64,000 bases of DNA from Bacillus sp. FJAT-29814 (GCF_001510715.1 NZ_LMTJ01000008.1:198644-262643); one strand, 5' to 3'; positions 16,411 through 26,910 are shown, counted from the first letter of the stretch. The notes: a model not told the origin generated them from the sequence alone. A program made the numbers and translations.

Positions 16411-16593
16411 TTAGTGTTTGCTTGCCGGTTCATTTGGAATGACAGCAGATGCAACGAAAATCAAAATTGTGACAATCACAGATACGAAAGCCCCCGCTTT
16501 AAAATCAAATCCAACACCCGACATGGAACTGACAACATATGTAAGCATTTGTACTAAAAGAAAAGTCCAGAAAAATGTCCAAAAGTATCGCAC
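16411..16593 (-). CDS. yjzD: YjzD/DUF2929 family small membrane protein
   Basis: A 60-residue protein with two transmembrane helices (WTFFWTFLLVQMLTYVV and AGAFVSVIVTILIFVASAVI) and a short polar tail. It begins at a GTG with AGGTG nine bases upstream. It corresponds in size and place to yjzD between yjzC and yjaU in B. subtilis. Function unknown. Confidence 0.8.
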   Translation of the reverse strand: MRYFWTFFWTFLLVQMLTYVVSSMSGVGFDFKAGAFVSVIVTILIFVASAVIPNEPASKH

Positions 16594-16630
16594 TATTTTT
16601 TCACCTGCCTATATAATATCCATCTTATTT

Positions 16631-16746
16631 ATCTAGCTCCAGCGCCTAGCCCCTCGAGGTCTTAAGCCGTCCCCCTCCGGAGGGCAGGCCCGTCCTGCGG
16701 GTTACGTCTTAAGCTGGTCGGGGCTGACCGAGGCGCTTCCGCTTTT
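16631..16746. repeat. GC-rich hairpin repeat upstream of yjaU
   Basis: About 115 bp that folds on itself: AGCGCCTAGCCCC near the left end pairs with GGGGCT...AGGCGCT near the right end, CTTAAG occurs in both arms, and CCCTCCGGAGGG and CCCGTCCTGCGGG make inner hairpins. I recognise it as a type of intergenic repeat seen in many Bacillaceae genomes. It differs from the repeats at 8.0 and 8.7 kb. Confidence 0.75.
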
Positions 16747-16879
16747 AATATTACCACATGAAGAAATAATAATGAAACGTTTTCTTTCAACCAATTTCCC
16801 AGAAATAGGCGAAGCCCCATACTGCTTTTGTGAAATGACATACAATATCATGAGGAAATATGTAAAAGGAGATATACCA

Positions 16880-17602
16880 ATGGAAAGTCGCAGTTTTCAA
16901 ATGGATACCCAATGGAATATTATTTATTACCCGGAGCAGCCTACCGGATTTGGGATCTTGGTAATCGGAGATGAACGGCATTATGTGGACGAAGGTAAGT
17001 GCTTTTGGACACAAAATGAGGGGAAACAAACGATTATTAATGATTTAAAAGAAAGTGGGTACACCATTTTTTCCTCGAATCTTTATGGGCGACACTGGGG
17101 AAGTGAGAATGCTGTCGAGCTGGCGCAAAGGTTATACCATTATATTATTCGCAATGAAATCATTAATCACAAGATTCATATTTTGGCTGAAGGGATGGGA
17201 GCCTTGGCAGCACTTCGATTGATGGATAAAATGAAGGATCATATTAGGTCAGTCGTTCTCCTTAATCCGATTCTTTCCCTGAAACATCATCTTGATCAAG
17301 AGAGGGAACATAAATTCTTTTATAAGAAGTTAATTAGGGAATTAATAGCTGCCTATCAAATGAATCAGCAAGAGCTGGAGAAAAGTATCACCGGCATGGA
17401 AGATGTCATTAAACTTGATGATGGCTGCCCGATAAAGATCATTCACGTCTTGTCAGGGGGACGCTTATACAATCAATCGAAGCAATATCACAAACTGATT
17501 GGAACTGCCAATTTGCAGCCAACGATCATTCTTCCAGAAAAGAAACAACAAATTGGGAAAATGTGTGTAAATTTTTATAAAAACCATGAATCAATCCTTT
17601 AA
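16880..17602 (+). CDS. yjaU: YjaU-like alpha/beta hydrolase fold protein
   Basis: A 240-residue protein. The start at 16880 is set by AAAGGAG; a longer frame from 16772 runs back towards the repeat and lacks a binding site. It looks like an alpha/beta-hydrolase: strand GILVIGDERHYVD, then HILAEGMGALAALRLM, where the nucleophile elbow reads G-E-G-M-G instead of G-x-S-x-G. The missing Ser suggests no ordinary esterase activity. It keeps the yjaU position before yjaV and med. Confidence 0.7.
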   Translation: MESRSFQMDTQWNIIYYPEQPTGFGILVIGDERHYVDEGKCFWTQNEGKQTIINDLKESGYTIFSSNLYGRHWGSENAVELAQRLYHYIIRNEIINHKIHILAEGMGALAALRLMDKMKDHIRSVVLLNPILSLKHHLDQEREHKFFYKKLIRELIAAYQMNQQELEKSITGMEDVIKLDDGCPIKIIHVLSGGRLYNQSKQYHKLIGTANLQPTIILPEKKQQIGKMCVNFYKNHESIL

Positions 17603-17682
17603 ACTCTTCCTCCTCCACGAAAGAAATATTTCCTTATTGGATTGCATAGGATTCAGTAAGGAAGTTGGAGGTGGAAGAACGA

Positions 17683-18516
17683 ATGGACAAGGCCACGATA
17701 TTGGGCGTTTTTAACTTTGTCAGTTTCCATTTATGTAAAACCCTGCTTAATCACGGAATCGAAGTTTACGGTGTCTCCATTGGAGATATGGAGCAAATTT
17801 CATTCCATGAAGAGAAAAGACTAGAAATAGGCCGAAACGCCAATTTTATTGAGACATCATTAGAAAAATTAACAAGTGAAGCGGGTATATCCGATTCAAA
17901 GCAAACATTAATTTTTCCCGTGTATGATTTTTACATGCTTAACCATGACCGGACTCTATTAAATGATTATGTAATCGGGACACTCCAAGAATATATCAAT
18001 AAAAATAAAGCCGAACTAGACATCATGGTGATTTTGCCGATGCAGTTTATGAATTATGAAAAAAAATCGCCTGTACACCGGCTTATTCGACAGGTAAAGC
18101 AGAAATCCGTACCTGTACAGGCGGTTTATTTGCCAACTATTTATGGACCTTGGCAGCCTTCGGTTTTTCTGTTTCAGCAGGCAATTATGTCCACCATGCA
18201 AAAGGGCAAACTTTCCGGAGCAGAAAGGGAATGGCGGGGGGATGCCCTGTTTGTTGATGATGCGATAGAAACGATGATCGAGCTTATGGAAACTGGAAAT
18301 CCTGGGGAGTATTTATTGGAAAGCGGCCAGGACAATTATTGGCGAATGTGCGCGGACTATCTCAATATTGGACAAAATCATATTGAACAAGCAGGCAAAC
18401 CTCAGCAAACGAATAGGCACATTGTCAGAACTCCTGTAAAAAAAGTCACGGCGCTTGCCGATTCGTTTTCTCAGCAAATAGGGCATACAAGGTTGTTTTA
18501 TCAAAATCAAAGCTAA
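17683..18516 (+). CDS. yjaV: YjaV-like protein, NAD-epimerase/dehydratase-like fold
   Basis: A 277-residue protein starting at ATG after GGAGGTGG; an upstream TTG lies inside that site. The region LPTIYGPWQPSVFLFQQAI followed by DALFVDDAIETMIELME resembles the C-terminal half of extended short-chain epimerases, but the N-terminal glycine-rich NAD motif is not clear (TILGVFNFVSFHLCKTL). It may be a degenerate, non-enzymatic relative. Function unknown; the position matches yjaV between yjaU and med. Confidence 0.7.
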   Translation: MDKATILGVFNFVSFHLCKTLLNHGIEVYGVSIGDMEQISFHEEKRLEIGRNANFIETSLEKLTSEAGISDSKQTLIFPVYDFYMLNHDRTLLNDYVIGTLQEYINKNKAELDIMVILPMQFMNYEKKSPVHRLIRQVKQKSVPVQAVYLPTIYGPWQPSVFLFQQAIMSTMQKGKLSGAEREWRGDALFVDDAIETMIELMETGNPGEYLLESGQDNYWRMCADYLNIGQNHIEQAGKPQQTNRHIVRTPVKKVTALADSFSQQIGHTRLFYQNQS

Positions 18517-18681
18517 TCTCCACATTTCCCCGATTTGGATGGGGGGAATATCCTTTTCATTTTTTTCTTCAATTGTTAGAATAAATAAAAACAATTTTAT
18601 CTAACAGCCGCAAAGTTAATATTAGAACTCTATAGAAGCATCACCTGATGTAAGGGTCGCGGTACGAAGGAGTTGCAAGAA

Positions 18682-19629
18682 ATGCTTCGCCGATTCGGAA
18701 TGATTTTTATTTGTGTATTCATGCTTGCAGCTTGTGTTGAGAAAAAGCCGCAAGGGAAACTGGAGAAGGTTGGCTTATTAGTGCCTGAAACAGTCAATGA
18801 CCAAGTTTGGGGGTCGAAAGGCTTTAATGGATTATTAAAAATCCAATCCAAATTTGATGTAGAGGTTTTTTATAAAGAAGGCATGAATTCTGAGAGGACA
18901 GTAAATCAGGCCGTGAAGGAATTTGCGCAAAAAGGGGTTAATCTCATTTTTGGCCATGGGTCAGAATATGCTGTATATTTCAATGAAATTTCCCGTGATT
19001 ATCCTGATATCCACTTTGTCAGTTTTAATGGAGACGCAAAGAACGACAATACGACCAGCCTAAATTTTAAAGCGCATGCGATGGGCTTTTTTGGCGGAAT
19101 GGTAGCTGCGCATATGTCCAATAATAAGAAAGTGGGGGTATTAGCGGCATATGAGTGGCAGCCGGAAATTGAAGGTTTTTATCAGGGGGCCTTGGCAGAA
19201 AATAATGATACCTATGTAGATATCCAGTATGTTGGAAATTGGGATGATAAAAACAAAGCGATTCAGCTTGTCGACAGAATGATGGCAAATGGAGTAGATG
19301 TTGTCTATCCTGCCGGAGACGGTTTTAATGTTCCTGTTATTGAAAAAGTAAAGGAGCAGGGCTTATTTGTGATCGGTTATGTTTCCGACCAGTCAGATCT
19401 CGGTGAGTCTACGGTGTTGACAAGTACCATTCAGGAAGTTGATTTGCTTTATGAAAAAATTGCAAACGAATTTAATAGCGGGAATTTGAAATCCGGCAAC
19501 CAATCCTATGACTTTCAAGATGATGTCATTTCGTTGGGGAAGTATAGCCCATTGGTAAGTAAAGAGTTTATTGGGAAGATGGATGAGCATGTTAAGTTAT
19601 ATAAAGAAACAGGAAAGCTGCCCGAATAA
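18682..19629 (+). CDS. med: Med-like BMP-family lipoprotein
   Basis: A 315-residue lipoprotein: signal ending FMLAAC (lipobox Cys18) and a periplasmic-binding-protein fold of the BMP/Med family. In B. subtilis Med raises comK transcription, partly by DNA binding of a processed form, and is followed by comZ. Here no comZ-sized frame follows: only a terminator and the fabH promoter fit in the 189-base gap. ATG at 18682 follows AAGGAG by ten bases; the TTG at 18673 is too close to that site. Confidence 0.88.
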   Translation: MLRRFGMIFICVFMLAACVEKKPQGKLEKVGLLVPETVNDQVWGSKGFNGLLKIQSKFDVEVFYKEGMNSERTVNQAVKEFAQKGVNLIFGHGSEYAVYFNEISRDYPDIHFVSFNGDAKNDNTTSLNFKAHAMGFFGGMVAAHMSNNKKVGVLAAYEWQPEIEGFYQGALAENNDTYVDIQYVGNWDDKNKAIQLVDRMMANGVDVVYPAGDGFNVPVIEKVKEQGLFVIGYVSDQSDLGESTVLTSTIQEVDLLYEKIANEFNSGNLKSGNQSYDFQDDVISLGKYSPLVSKEFIGKMDEHVKLYKETGKLPE

Positions 19630-19657
19630 GGCTGGGTTTTCGGGGGATATACATACG

Positions 19658-19700
19658 AAAAAACAAGGCTGCCTACTGTATTTTGGCAGCTTGTTTTTTT
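19658..19700 (+). terminator. Terminator of med
   Basis: AAAACAAGGCTGCC / GGCAGCTTGTTTT stem with one bulge and a run of seven T residues. Confidence 0.85.
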
Positions 19701-19741
19701 GCCAAAGCAGGAAATGGTTGCGAAAAAGAAGTTTTATCTGT

Positions 19742-19763
19742 TAAAATTAGTACCAAGTCATAA
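19742..19763 (+). promoter_or_regulatory. fabHF promoter with FapR operator
   Basis: The -10 TAAAAT (19742-19747) runs into TTAGTACCAAGTCATAA (19747-19763), which matches the FapR operator TTAGTACCTAGTACTAA at 14 of 17 positions. FapR represses fatty-acid synthesis genes and is released by malonyl-CoA or malonyl-ACP. A better copy lies before fabI. Confidence 0.85.
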
Positions 19764-19818
19764 TAATTGATATTAACTATTAGGATAAATTTTTCATAAA
19801 TCCAAAGGAGATGGAAAA

Positions 19819-20751
19819 ATGAGAGCAGGGATCATCGGAATAGGAAGGTATTTACCTGAGAAGATAGTGACTAACTTTGATTTGGAAAAAATGATGGATA
19901 CCTCCGATGAATGGATTAGAACCCGAACTGGGATTGAACAGCGTAGAATCGCCGGCGATGATGTTAATACATCGGACATGGCCTTTTGGGCCGCGGAGAA
20001 AGCCATTTCGGATGCCGGAATTAAACCGGAGGACATTGACTTAATTTTGGTTGCAACAGTCACCCCGGATACACCCTTTCCATCTATGGCCTGCAAGATT
20101 CAAGAGCGTCTCGGAGCTAAAAAGGCTGCCGCAATGGACATATCTGCGGCTTGTGCCGGATTTATGTATGGGATTGTTACAGCGAAGCAATTTATCGAGA
20201 CAAGTGTGTATAAGCATGTTTTGGTAGTAGGCGTTGAAAAACTTTCAAAAATTACCGATTGGAATGACCGGAATACGGCAGTTTTATTTGGTGATGGAGC
20301 TGGTGCAGCGGTCATTGGCCCTGTATCAGAGAATCGTGGAATCCTGTCATTTGAACTTGGTGCTGATGGATCAGGAGGAAAACACCTGTATCAGGAAGAA
20401 TATATCGTAATGAATGGGCGCGAAGTTTTTAAATTTGCTGTCAGACAAATGGGCGAGAGCTGTATTCATGTTCTTGAAAAGGCTGGATTGAAAAAAGAGG
20501 ATGTTGATTTTCTCATTCCGCATCAAGCCAATATCCGTATCATGGAAGCATCCAGACAAAGATTGGAACTGCCTGTTGAAAAAATGTCGAAAACCGTTGA
20601 TAAATATGGCAATACCTCGGCAGCCTCGATTCCGATTTCCATTGTTGAAGAACTCGAAGCCGGAAAAATCAAGGATGATGATTTAATAGTGATGGTTGGG
20701 TTCGGCGGCGGCCTGACATGGGGTGCGATTGCCATCCGCTGGGGCAAATAG
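19819..20751 (+). CDS. fabH: 3-oxoacyl-ACP synthase III FabH
   Basis: A 310-residue condensing enzyme that starts fatty acid chains from acyl-CoA and malonyl-ACP. The catalytic triad is visible: Cys112 in AACAGF, His235 in PHQAN and Asn265 in YGNTSAAS. In bacilli it takes branched primers. It corresponds to fabHA (yjaX) by position. The ATG follows AAAGGAG. FapR box upstream; fabF follows after 91 bases, probably in one operon. Confidence 0.97.
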   Translation: MRAGIIGIGRYLPEKIVTNFDLEKMMDTSDEWIRTRTGIEQRRIAGDDVNTSDMAFWAAEKAISDAGIKPEDIDLILVATVTPDTPFPSMACKIQERLGAKKAAAMDISAACAGFMYGIVTAKQFIETSVYKHVLVVGVEKLSKITDWNDRNTAVLFGDGAGAAVIGPVSENRGILSFELGADGSGGKHLYQEEYIVMNGREVFKFAVRQMGESCIHVLEKAGLKKEDVDFLIPHQANIRIMEASRQRLELPVEKMSKTVDKYGNTSAASIPISIVEELEAGKIKDDDLIVMVGFGGGLTWGAIAIRWGK

Positions 20752-20842
20752 ACACGTTCATCGGGATTGCTGTTGTATTTTGAGTGTAAATAATTAAGAT
20801 GAAATTTGATAGGAATAGCAAAGTGAAAAAGGAGATGATCAA

Positions 20843-22081
20843 ATGGAAAATCGCAGGGTTGTCGTAACAGGCGTTGGAGCGGTTACACCACTTGGTAACG
20901 ATGTTGAAACCACTTGGAAAGCTATATTGGAAGGAAAGTCTGGAGTCGGTCCATTGACAAGATTAAATCCGGATGAATACTCAGCCAAGGTTGCAGCTGA
21001 AGTTAAGGATTTCAATCCGGAGCTGTTTATCGATAAAAAAGATGTCCGTAAGATGGACAGATTTACACAATATGCTGTCGCGGGTGCACTAATGGCCGTT
21101 AAAGATGCCGATTTAACTATTAATGAAGAAAATTCGCATCGTGTCGGTGTTTGGATTGGTTCTGGAATTGGCGGCATGGAAACCTTTGAACAGCAATTTG
21201 AGGTATTTCAAAAACGCGGTTACCGCCGGGTCAGCCCATTCTTTGTACCAATGATGATCCCTGATATGGCCACTGGACAAGTTTCGATTATGCTAGGAGC
21301 AAGAGGTTTTAATTCCTGTACGGTTACAGCTTGTGCAACGGGAACCAATTCTATTGGTGATGCCTTTAAAGTAATTCAACGCGGTGATGCCGATGTAATG
21401 GTAACCGGTGGAACAGAGGCTCCTATTACCAAAATGGCGGTAGCAGGCTTCTGCGCCAACACGGCGCTTTCGACTAATCCTGACCCACAGACAGCTAGCA
21501 GACCGTTCGATAAAAATCGTGACGGCTTTGTCATAGGCGAGGGTGCAGGCATTGTTATTTTGGAAGAGTTGGAGCACGCGTTGGCCCGCGGTGCAAAGAT
21601 ATATGCGGAAATTGTTGGCTATGGCGCTACCGGGGATGCCTATCATATTACCGCTCCTGCACCAGGAGGAGAGGGCGGTGCCAGAGCGATGAAAATGGCA
21701 CTTAACGATGCCGGACTTAAGCCGGAGGATATTGATTATATTAACGCACACGGCACCAGCACGGAATATAACGATAAGTTCGAAACACTTGCTGTCAAAG
21801 AAGTTTTTGGCGACCATGCTTATAAATTGGCAATGAGCTCGACAAAATCAATGACTGGGCACCTGCTCGGTGCAGCTGGCGGCGTCGAAGCAATTTTTAG
21901 CCTGCTGGCTATGAAAGACAGTATGCTTCCGCCGACAATAAATTATGAAACTCCGGACCCTGAGTGCGATTTGGATTATGTCGCCAACGCAGCACGTCCG
22001 AAGGAAATCCAAGCGGCCATGAGCAACTCATTAGGCTTTGGCGGCCACAATGCCACAATCGTGTTTAAAAAATATCAATAA
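20843..22081 (+). CDS. fabF: 3-oxoacyl-ACP synthase II FabF
   Basis: A 412-residue elongation condensing enzyme with Cys164 (TACATG), His303 (NAHGTST) and His340 ([11 protein letters not shown]). It elongates acyl-ACP with malonyl-ACP and is the temperature-sensitive KAS II of bacilli. It is preceded by AAAGGAG and terminated by the hairpin at 22092. Confidence 0.97.
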   Translation: MENRRVVVTGVGAVTPLGNDVETTWKAILEGKSGVGPLTRLNPDEYSAKVAAEVKDFNPELFIDKKDVRKMDRFTQYAVAGALMAVKDADLTINEENSHRVGVWIGSGIGGMETFEQQFEVFQKRGYRRVSPFFVPMMIPDMATGQVSIMLGARGFNSCTVTACATGTNSIGDAFKVIQRGDADVMVTGGTEAPITKMAVAGFCANTALSTNPDPQTASRPFDKNRDGFVIGEGAGIVILEELEHALARGAKIYAEIVGYGATGDAYHITAPAPGGEGGARAMKMALNDAGLKPEDIDYINAHGTSTEYNDKFETLAVKEVFGDHAYKLAMSSTKSMTGHLLGAAGGVEAIFSLLAMKDSMLPPTINYETPDPECDLDYVANAARPKEIQAAMSNSLGFGGHNATIVFKKYQ

Positions 22082-22091
22082 TGAACAAAGT

Positions 22092-22122
22092 AAAGGACCA
22101 GGCACGCCCCGGTCCTTTTTTG
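22092..22122 (+). terminator. Terminator of fabHF
   Basis: Stem AAAGGACC / GGTCCTTT with an 11-base loop and six T residues. Confidence 0.85.
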
Positions 22123-22190
22123 TTTAAGAACATCCTTAGAAAACCTTCATAAACTGTAAACTAGATATTACAGTTGAATGGGGTGCAGGA

Positions 22191-22964
22191 ATGGGTGTCA
22201 TTCGAACCGACCAATGGATGGAGAAGAACTTTGAGCTGCCTGTGAATATCTGTAAAAAGCTGCGGCCATATTTTAAGAGCCGAAAAGAAGTTGATATATA
22301 TCATGAACTATCAAAGTTTGGAATGTACAGACCGTCTTGGCAGTCAAAAAAATACTTAGATAAGATGCTTGAAGGTGATGTCTGGAAGAAGGTAGAGCAA
22401 TTATTTTATAAATATAAAGAGAAATGGTCCGGTCCTGACATTCCTGTATTTCTTTTTCCAATGGAACGAAAAGCAGGGCTTTTTACCAGGAAAGAGGACC
22501 GCAGGAAAGCGGGTGTATCCTATCCGGACAAAATGTTCTTGTTTCTTTCCCACTATGATGACCCGAAAGAAGTCGAGGCGCTTCTTGTCCATGAATACCA
22601 CCATGTTTGCCGATTGCGGGCCCTGAATAAGAAAATGGAGGATTACACTTTATTGGACTCGATTATCATTGAGGGGCTGGCTGAATATGCAGTTTTAAAG
22701 CATTGCGGAGCGAATTATTTAGCCAATTGGTGCAATATGTACTCAGAAAGAGAGCACGAGATTTTTTGGGAGCGGTTCTTAAAGCCCCATTTGGCAAAAA
22801 AGAAGAATGAAAGGATACACGATGAACTGTTATATGGGGGAGGGAGGTACCCCGAGCTGTTGGGATATTCTGCCGGATATAATATTATAGAAAAATTTTA
22901 CGAGAAGCATCGTTATTCTACAGGACTATCTTTTGCAATTCCAGCAAGTGAATTTGTGAAATAA
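22191..22964 (+). CDS. yjaZ: YjaZ-like DUF2268 putative zinc protease
   Basis: A 257-residue soluble protein with a zincin motif HEYHH (134-138) and a downstream EGLAEY (161-166) that can give the third ligand. DUF2268 proteins are predicted zinc-dependent proteases; the substrate is unknown. It keeps the B. subtilis position between fabF and appD. It has its own ribosome binding site and terminator. Confidence 0.85.
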   Translation: MGVIRTDQWMEKNFELPVNICKKLRPYFKSRKEVDIYHELSKFGMYRPSWQSKKYLDKMLEGDVWKKVEQLFYKYKEKWSGPDIPVFLFPMERKAGLFTRKEDRRKAGVSYPDKMFLFLSHYDDPKEVEALLVHEYHHVCRLRALNKKMEDYTLLDSIIIEGLAEYAVLKHCGANYLANWCNMYSEREHEIFWERFLKPHLAKKKNERIHDELLYGGGRYPELLGYSAGYNIIEKFYEKHRYSTGLSFAIPASEFVK

Positions 22965-22981
22965 ATATGCATTATAACTTT

Positions 22982-23010
22982 AAAAAGCCTATTAATTCAG
23001 GCTTTTTTTT
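22982..23010 (+). terminator. Terminator of yjaZ
   Basis: AAAAAGCCT / AGGCTTTTT with a run of eight T residues. Confidence 0.85.
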
Positions 23011-23122
23011 ATGTCTATTAACTTAATTAATAATCTGTAAAGGAAGTCATTTAATTGTAATAAATCTGTCCTATTTGAATATAAGGAATTAAAAGAATAA
23101 ATCAAAAGTAGGAAGGTGTACG

Positions 23123-24145
23123 ATGAATGCAAAAAAAACACTGCTTCAAGAGGCACCGCTGCTTGAAGTGAAAAATTTAGAGACAGCCTTCGATATTGAT
23201 GGGACTTTTTATAATGCTGTTGATAATGTGTCGTTTAAGGTAAGAACGAGACAAATTGTCGGGGTTGTGGGGGAATCGGGATGTGGCAAGTCTGTGATGA
23301 GCCTGTCCATCATGCAATTGCTTCCAAAAGGGATTGGAATGGTAAAATCCGGCGAAATAATCTTTGATGGCCTGAACCTTGAAAAAATGTCAGAATCACA
23401 AATTAATAAAATGCGCGGCAAGGACGTTTCAATGATTTTTCAGGAGCCGACGACTTCGTTAAATCCGGTATTCACGATTGGCTACCAGCTTCAGGAAGTT
23501 TTATTTAATCACATGAAAATATCCAAACAGGAAGCTAGACAAAAAGCGATTGCGCTGCTTAAGAGCGTTGGCATTTCCAGACCTGAAAAAATCGTCGACG
23601 AATATCCACATCAATTATCCGGCGGTATGCGGCAGCGGGTCATGATTGCGATTGCCATCGCCTGTCAGCCAAAGCTGTTAATTGCAGACGAACCAACCAC
23701 TGCTCTGGATGTGACCGTTCAGGCGCAAATCCTTGAACTATTGAAGGAAATTCAAGAAGTAAACGATATGGCAATTATTTTAATTACCCATGATTTGGGT
23801 GTCGTTGCGGAAATGTGCGACGAGGTTATCGTGATGTATGCCGGAAAGATTGTTGAACAAACCGATGTGGATACATTGTTCTATAATCCTAAGCATCCAT
23901 ATACAACACTACTTTTGGGAGCAATTCCAAAAATAGATAAGGAGGAAGAAAGACTCAGCTCCATACAAGGTATCGTACCGTCATTGACCAATATGCCTAA
24001 GGTGGGCTGCAGATTTGCCCACCGCTGTCCTAAAGTGATGCCGGATTGCTTCAACGTCACCCCGGTACTTGCGGAAGCTGCCGAAGGCCACGAGGTTGCC
24101 TGCCTACTCTATGAAGCTAGCAAGCCGAGAGAAGGGGTGAAGTAA
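23123..24145 (+). CDS. appD: Oligopeptide ABC transporter ATPase AppD
   Basis: A 340-residue ABC ATPase with Walker A GESGCGKS (50-57), signature LSGGMRQRV, Walker B LLIADEPTTALD and the C-terminal oligopeptide-transporter extension with CRFAHRCPKVMPDC, a Cys pattern that can hold an Fe-S cluster in this family. It powers peptide uptake with AppF and the AppBC channel. First gene of appDFABC; its TAA overlaps the appF ATG by one base. Confidence 0.95.
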   Translation: MNAKKTLLQEAPLLEVKNLETAFDIDGTFYNAVDNVSFKVRTRQIVGVVGESGCGKSVMSLSIMQLLPKGIGMVKSGEIIFDGLNLEKMSESQINKMRGKDVSMIFQEPTTSLNPVFTIGYQLQEVLFNHMKISKQEARQKAIALLKSVGISRPEKIVDEYPHQLSGGMRQRVMIAIAIACQPKLLIADEPTTALDVTVQAQILELLKEIQEVNDMAIILITHDLGVVAEMCDEVIVMYAGKIVEQTDVDTLFYNPKHPYTTLLLGAIPKIDKEEERLSSIQGIVPSLTNMPKVGCRFAHRCPKVMPDCFNVTPVLAEAAEGHEVACLLYEASKPREGVK

Positions 24146-25155
24146 TGAGTACCGTTTCTGTAGATAACAAGAAAGATAAACAATCTTCACAGGCTGAAAA
24201 TTTGTTGGAAATTCAGAATCTAAAAACCTATTATCCTGTCAAAGGTGGTTTTTTCAAACGGACGGTCGGTCATGTGAAAGCGGTTGATAATATATCCTTT
24301 GAGATCAAAAAAGGGGAAACGATGGGCCTAGTAGGAGAATCAGGCTGCGGCAAATCTACAGCTGGCCGAACTATCCTAAGGCTGTTAAAACCAACAGAAG
24401 GAAAAATTCTCTTTGAAAATAAAGATATTACGGGACTTCAGGGAAAGAACTTACGGGAAATACGAAAGGATATGCAAATGGTCTTCCAGGATCCCTATGC
24501 TTCCTTAAATCCGATGCAAATGGTTGGGAATATTATTGCGGAGCCCATCTATAACTTTTCAAAAAAAAGTAAGGATGAGCTGAAAAAGGAAGTTATCGAT
24601 TTATTGGAGAAGGTCGGTCTACCGCCGGATGCCTTTTACAAGTACGCCCATGAATTTTCCGGGGGTCAGCGGCAGCGGATAGGGATTGCCCGCGCCCTGG
24701 CGTTAAGACCAAAACTGATCATTGCTGATGAACCGGTGTCTGCATTGGACGTGTCCGTTCAATCACAGGTTTTAAACCTCTTAAAAGACCTGCAAGAGGA
24801 ATTTGATTTGACTTTTTTGTTTATTGCACATGACTTAAGTGTAGTTAAACATATGAGTGATCGAATTGGAGTTATGTATTTAGGTAATCTGGTAGAGATT
24901 GGCAGAAAAGATAGTCTTTACGCCGAGCCTCTACATCCATATACCCAGGCATTAATATCAGCAATTCCAAACCCGGACCCGCGGCAAAAGAAGAAACGAA
25001 TCATTCTAAAAGGCGATGTTCCAAGTCCAATCAATCCGCCATCAGGATGCCCATTCCATCCGCGCTGTCCGATGGCAATGGAAGAATGCTCGAAATCCAA
25101 GCCGGTATTAAAGGAGGTGAAGCCATCTCATCGAGTAGCTTGCCACCTTTATTAA
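24145..25155 (+). CDS. appF: Oligopeptide ABC transporter ATPase AppF
   Basis: A 336-residue ABC ATPase with [24 protein letters not shown] and [12 protein letters not shown], and an oligo/dipeptide C-terminal domain with [14 protein letters not shown]. It is the partner of AppD and is translationally coupled to it through the overlapping TAATG. appA begins 36 bases after its stop. Confidence 0.95.
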   Translation: MSTVSVDNKKDKQSSQAENLLEIQNLKTYYPVKGGFFKRTVGHVKAVDNISFEIKKGETMGLVGESGCGKSTAGRTILRLLKPTEGKILFENKDITGLQGKNLREIRKDMQMVFQDPYASLNPMQMVGNIIAEPIYNFSKKSKDELKKEVIDLLEKVGLPPDAFYKYAHEFSGGQRQRIGIARALALRPKLIIADEPVSALDVSVQSQVLNLLKDLQEEFDLTFLFIAHDLSVVKHMSDRIGVMYLGNLVEIGRKDSLYAEPLHPYTQALISAIPNPDPRQKKKRIILKGDVPSPINPPSGCPFHPRCPMAMEECSKSKPVLKEVKPSHRVACHLY

Positions 25156-25191
25156 TAATTTTTTTCAAAAAACTCATAGGGGGGGAAACAA

Positions 25192-26910
25192 ATGAAGAAG
25201 AGAAGTATGCTCTGGCTTGCAGCGTTAATGCTGCTTCTTTCCGCGTTTTTAGCAGCATGCTCGGGCGACGGTGAAAAAGCCGGCACAAAGGAGGAAGAAA
25301 ATAATGGTAAGTCAGGTGAAACGGCGGGTAAGCCCCAGGATGGCGGTACATTAGTATACGCACTTGATTCACAGCCAAAAGGTTTATTTAACTGGACATT
25401 CTACGAAGATACTGTTGACAATGAAGTTCTTGATTTATTTGATGAAAACCTAATTGATTATGATGAGCACCTAAAGGCCGTGCCACATATTGCTTCTTGG
25501 AAAACAGAAGACAATAAGGTGTTCGATTTCGAAATTAAAAAAGGTGTCAAATGGCATAACAGTGAAGAATTGTCTGTTAAAGACTGGGAATTCGCCCTAT
25601 ACACAATTGCCGATAAAGATTATGAAGGATCACGTTTTGAAAACGTAAGAACCATATTGGGTGCACAAGATTACCATGATGGAAAAGCTGACAAAATCGA
25701 AGGGATCAAAGTAATCGACGATTACAATATCCAAATCACGTTCGATAAAGCACGTGTTAACAACTTGGATAATGTTTGGACCTATCCATTATCCCGTAAA
25801 GAATTTGAAGGCATTGCTGTAAAAGACATGCTGTCATCTGAACAAGTTCGCTCCAAACCGGTAGGTCTAGGACCTTTTAAAGTAACAAAAATTGTTCCTG
25901 GTGAATCTGTTGAAATGGAACGTTTCAATGAGTATTTCGGCGGTAAACCTCATATTGATAAAATTGTCGTAAAAGTAATTGATCCATCACTTTCTGTTGG
26001 TGAACTTAAGAACGGTACCCTTGATATGACTTCATTCCACCCAAGCATTATCGAACAGGTAAAAGCACTTGATAATGTAAATGCGATCACATATCCAGGC
26101 CTAAGTTACTACTATGTAGGTTTCCGTTTAGGTACTTGGGATGGCGAGAAAAACGTCATGAACGAACCAAAATATCAAAACAAGAAGCTTCGCGAAGCGA
26201 TGTATTATGCAATCAACCGTGAAGAATGGGTTAAAGCGTTCTTCTTTGGTGTAGGTAAACCGGTTAACCGTCCGGTTCCATCTAACCACTGGATTGCAGC
26301 AGACAATAAAGAAATGCCTCAATATAAATATGATCCTAAGAAAGCAAAACAATTATTAGATGAGGCTGGATATAAGGATGTAAATGGCGATGGATTCCGT
26401 GAAGATCCAAACGGCAAGGAATTCGTTGTAAACTTCTCTCACTATGCTACACAAAACCCAACATTTGAAGCTCGTGCCAAGGCATTGTGCCAATATTGGG
26501 AAGAAGTTGGGCTGAAGACAAAGCTTGTGATGACTGATGCAAATCTTTACTACGATTTGCTAGACAACGCTGACAAGTCAATGGAAGTATATTTCGCAGG
26601 CTGGTCAACTGGTACTGACCCAGATCCAACAGGACTATGGAGTTCTAAAGCACTTTGGAACCATCCGCGCTGGGTCAATGAAGAAAGTGATAAATTATTA
26701 GATCAGGCCCTGGATATCGATGTGGTTGGAACCGACAACAATAAACGTAAAGACCTATATGTACAATGGCAAAAACTATTCATGGAAGACCTTCCTGGAC
26801 TTCCAATTGCTGAGCTTGACGAAACAATGGCAGTCAGCAAACGTGTCCAAGGCACTAAATTTGATGTTTCCGGCAAAAATCGTCCAAATGAATGGTGGAT
26901 TAAACAATAA
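25192..26910 (+). CDS. appA: Oligopeptide-binding lipoprotein AppA
   Basis: A 572-residue SBP_bac_5 family receptor. The signal peptide ends LAAC (lipobox Cys23), followed by a Lys/Glu/Gly-rich linker and the peptide-binding fold. It captures extracellular oligopeptides and delivers them to AppBC. Some laboratory B. subtilis strains have a defective appA; here the frame is intact. It is followed by a long imperfect palindrome before appB. Confidence 0.95.
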   Translation: MKKRSMLWLAALMLLLSAFLAACSGDGEKAGTKEEENNGKSGETAGKPQDGGTLVYALDSQPKGLFNWTFYEDTVDNEVLDLFDENLIDYDEHLKAVPHIASWKTEDNKVFDFEIKKGVKWHNSEELSVKDWEFALYTIADKDYEGSRFENVRTILGAQDYHDGKADKIEGIKVIDDYNIQITFDKARVNNLDNVWTYPLSRKEFEGIAVKDMLSSEQVRSKPVGLGPFKVTKIVPGESVEMERFNEYFGGKPHIDKIVVKVIDPSLSVGELKNGTLDMTSFHPSIIEQVKALDNVNAITYPGLSYYYVGFRLGTWDGEKNVMNEPKYQNKKLREAMYYAINREEWVKAFFFGVGKPVNRPVPSNHWIAADNKEMPQYKYDPKKAKQLLDEAGYKDVNGDGFREDPNGKEFVVNFSHYATQNPTFEARAKALCQYWEEVGLKTKLVMTDANLYYDLLDNADKSMEVYFAGWSTGTDPDPTGLWSSKALWNHPRWVNEESDKLLDQALDIDVVGTDNNKRKDLYVQWQKLFMEDLPGLPIAELDETMAVSKRVQGTKFDVSGKNRPNEWWIKQ

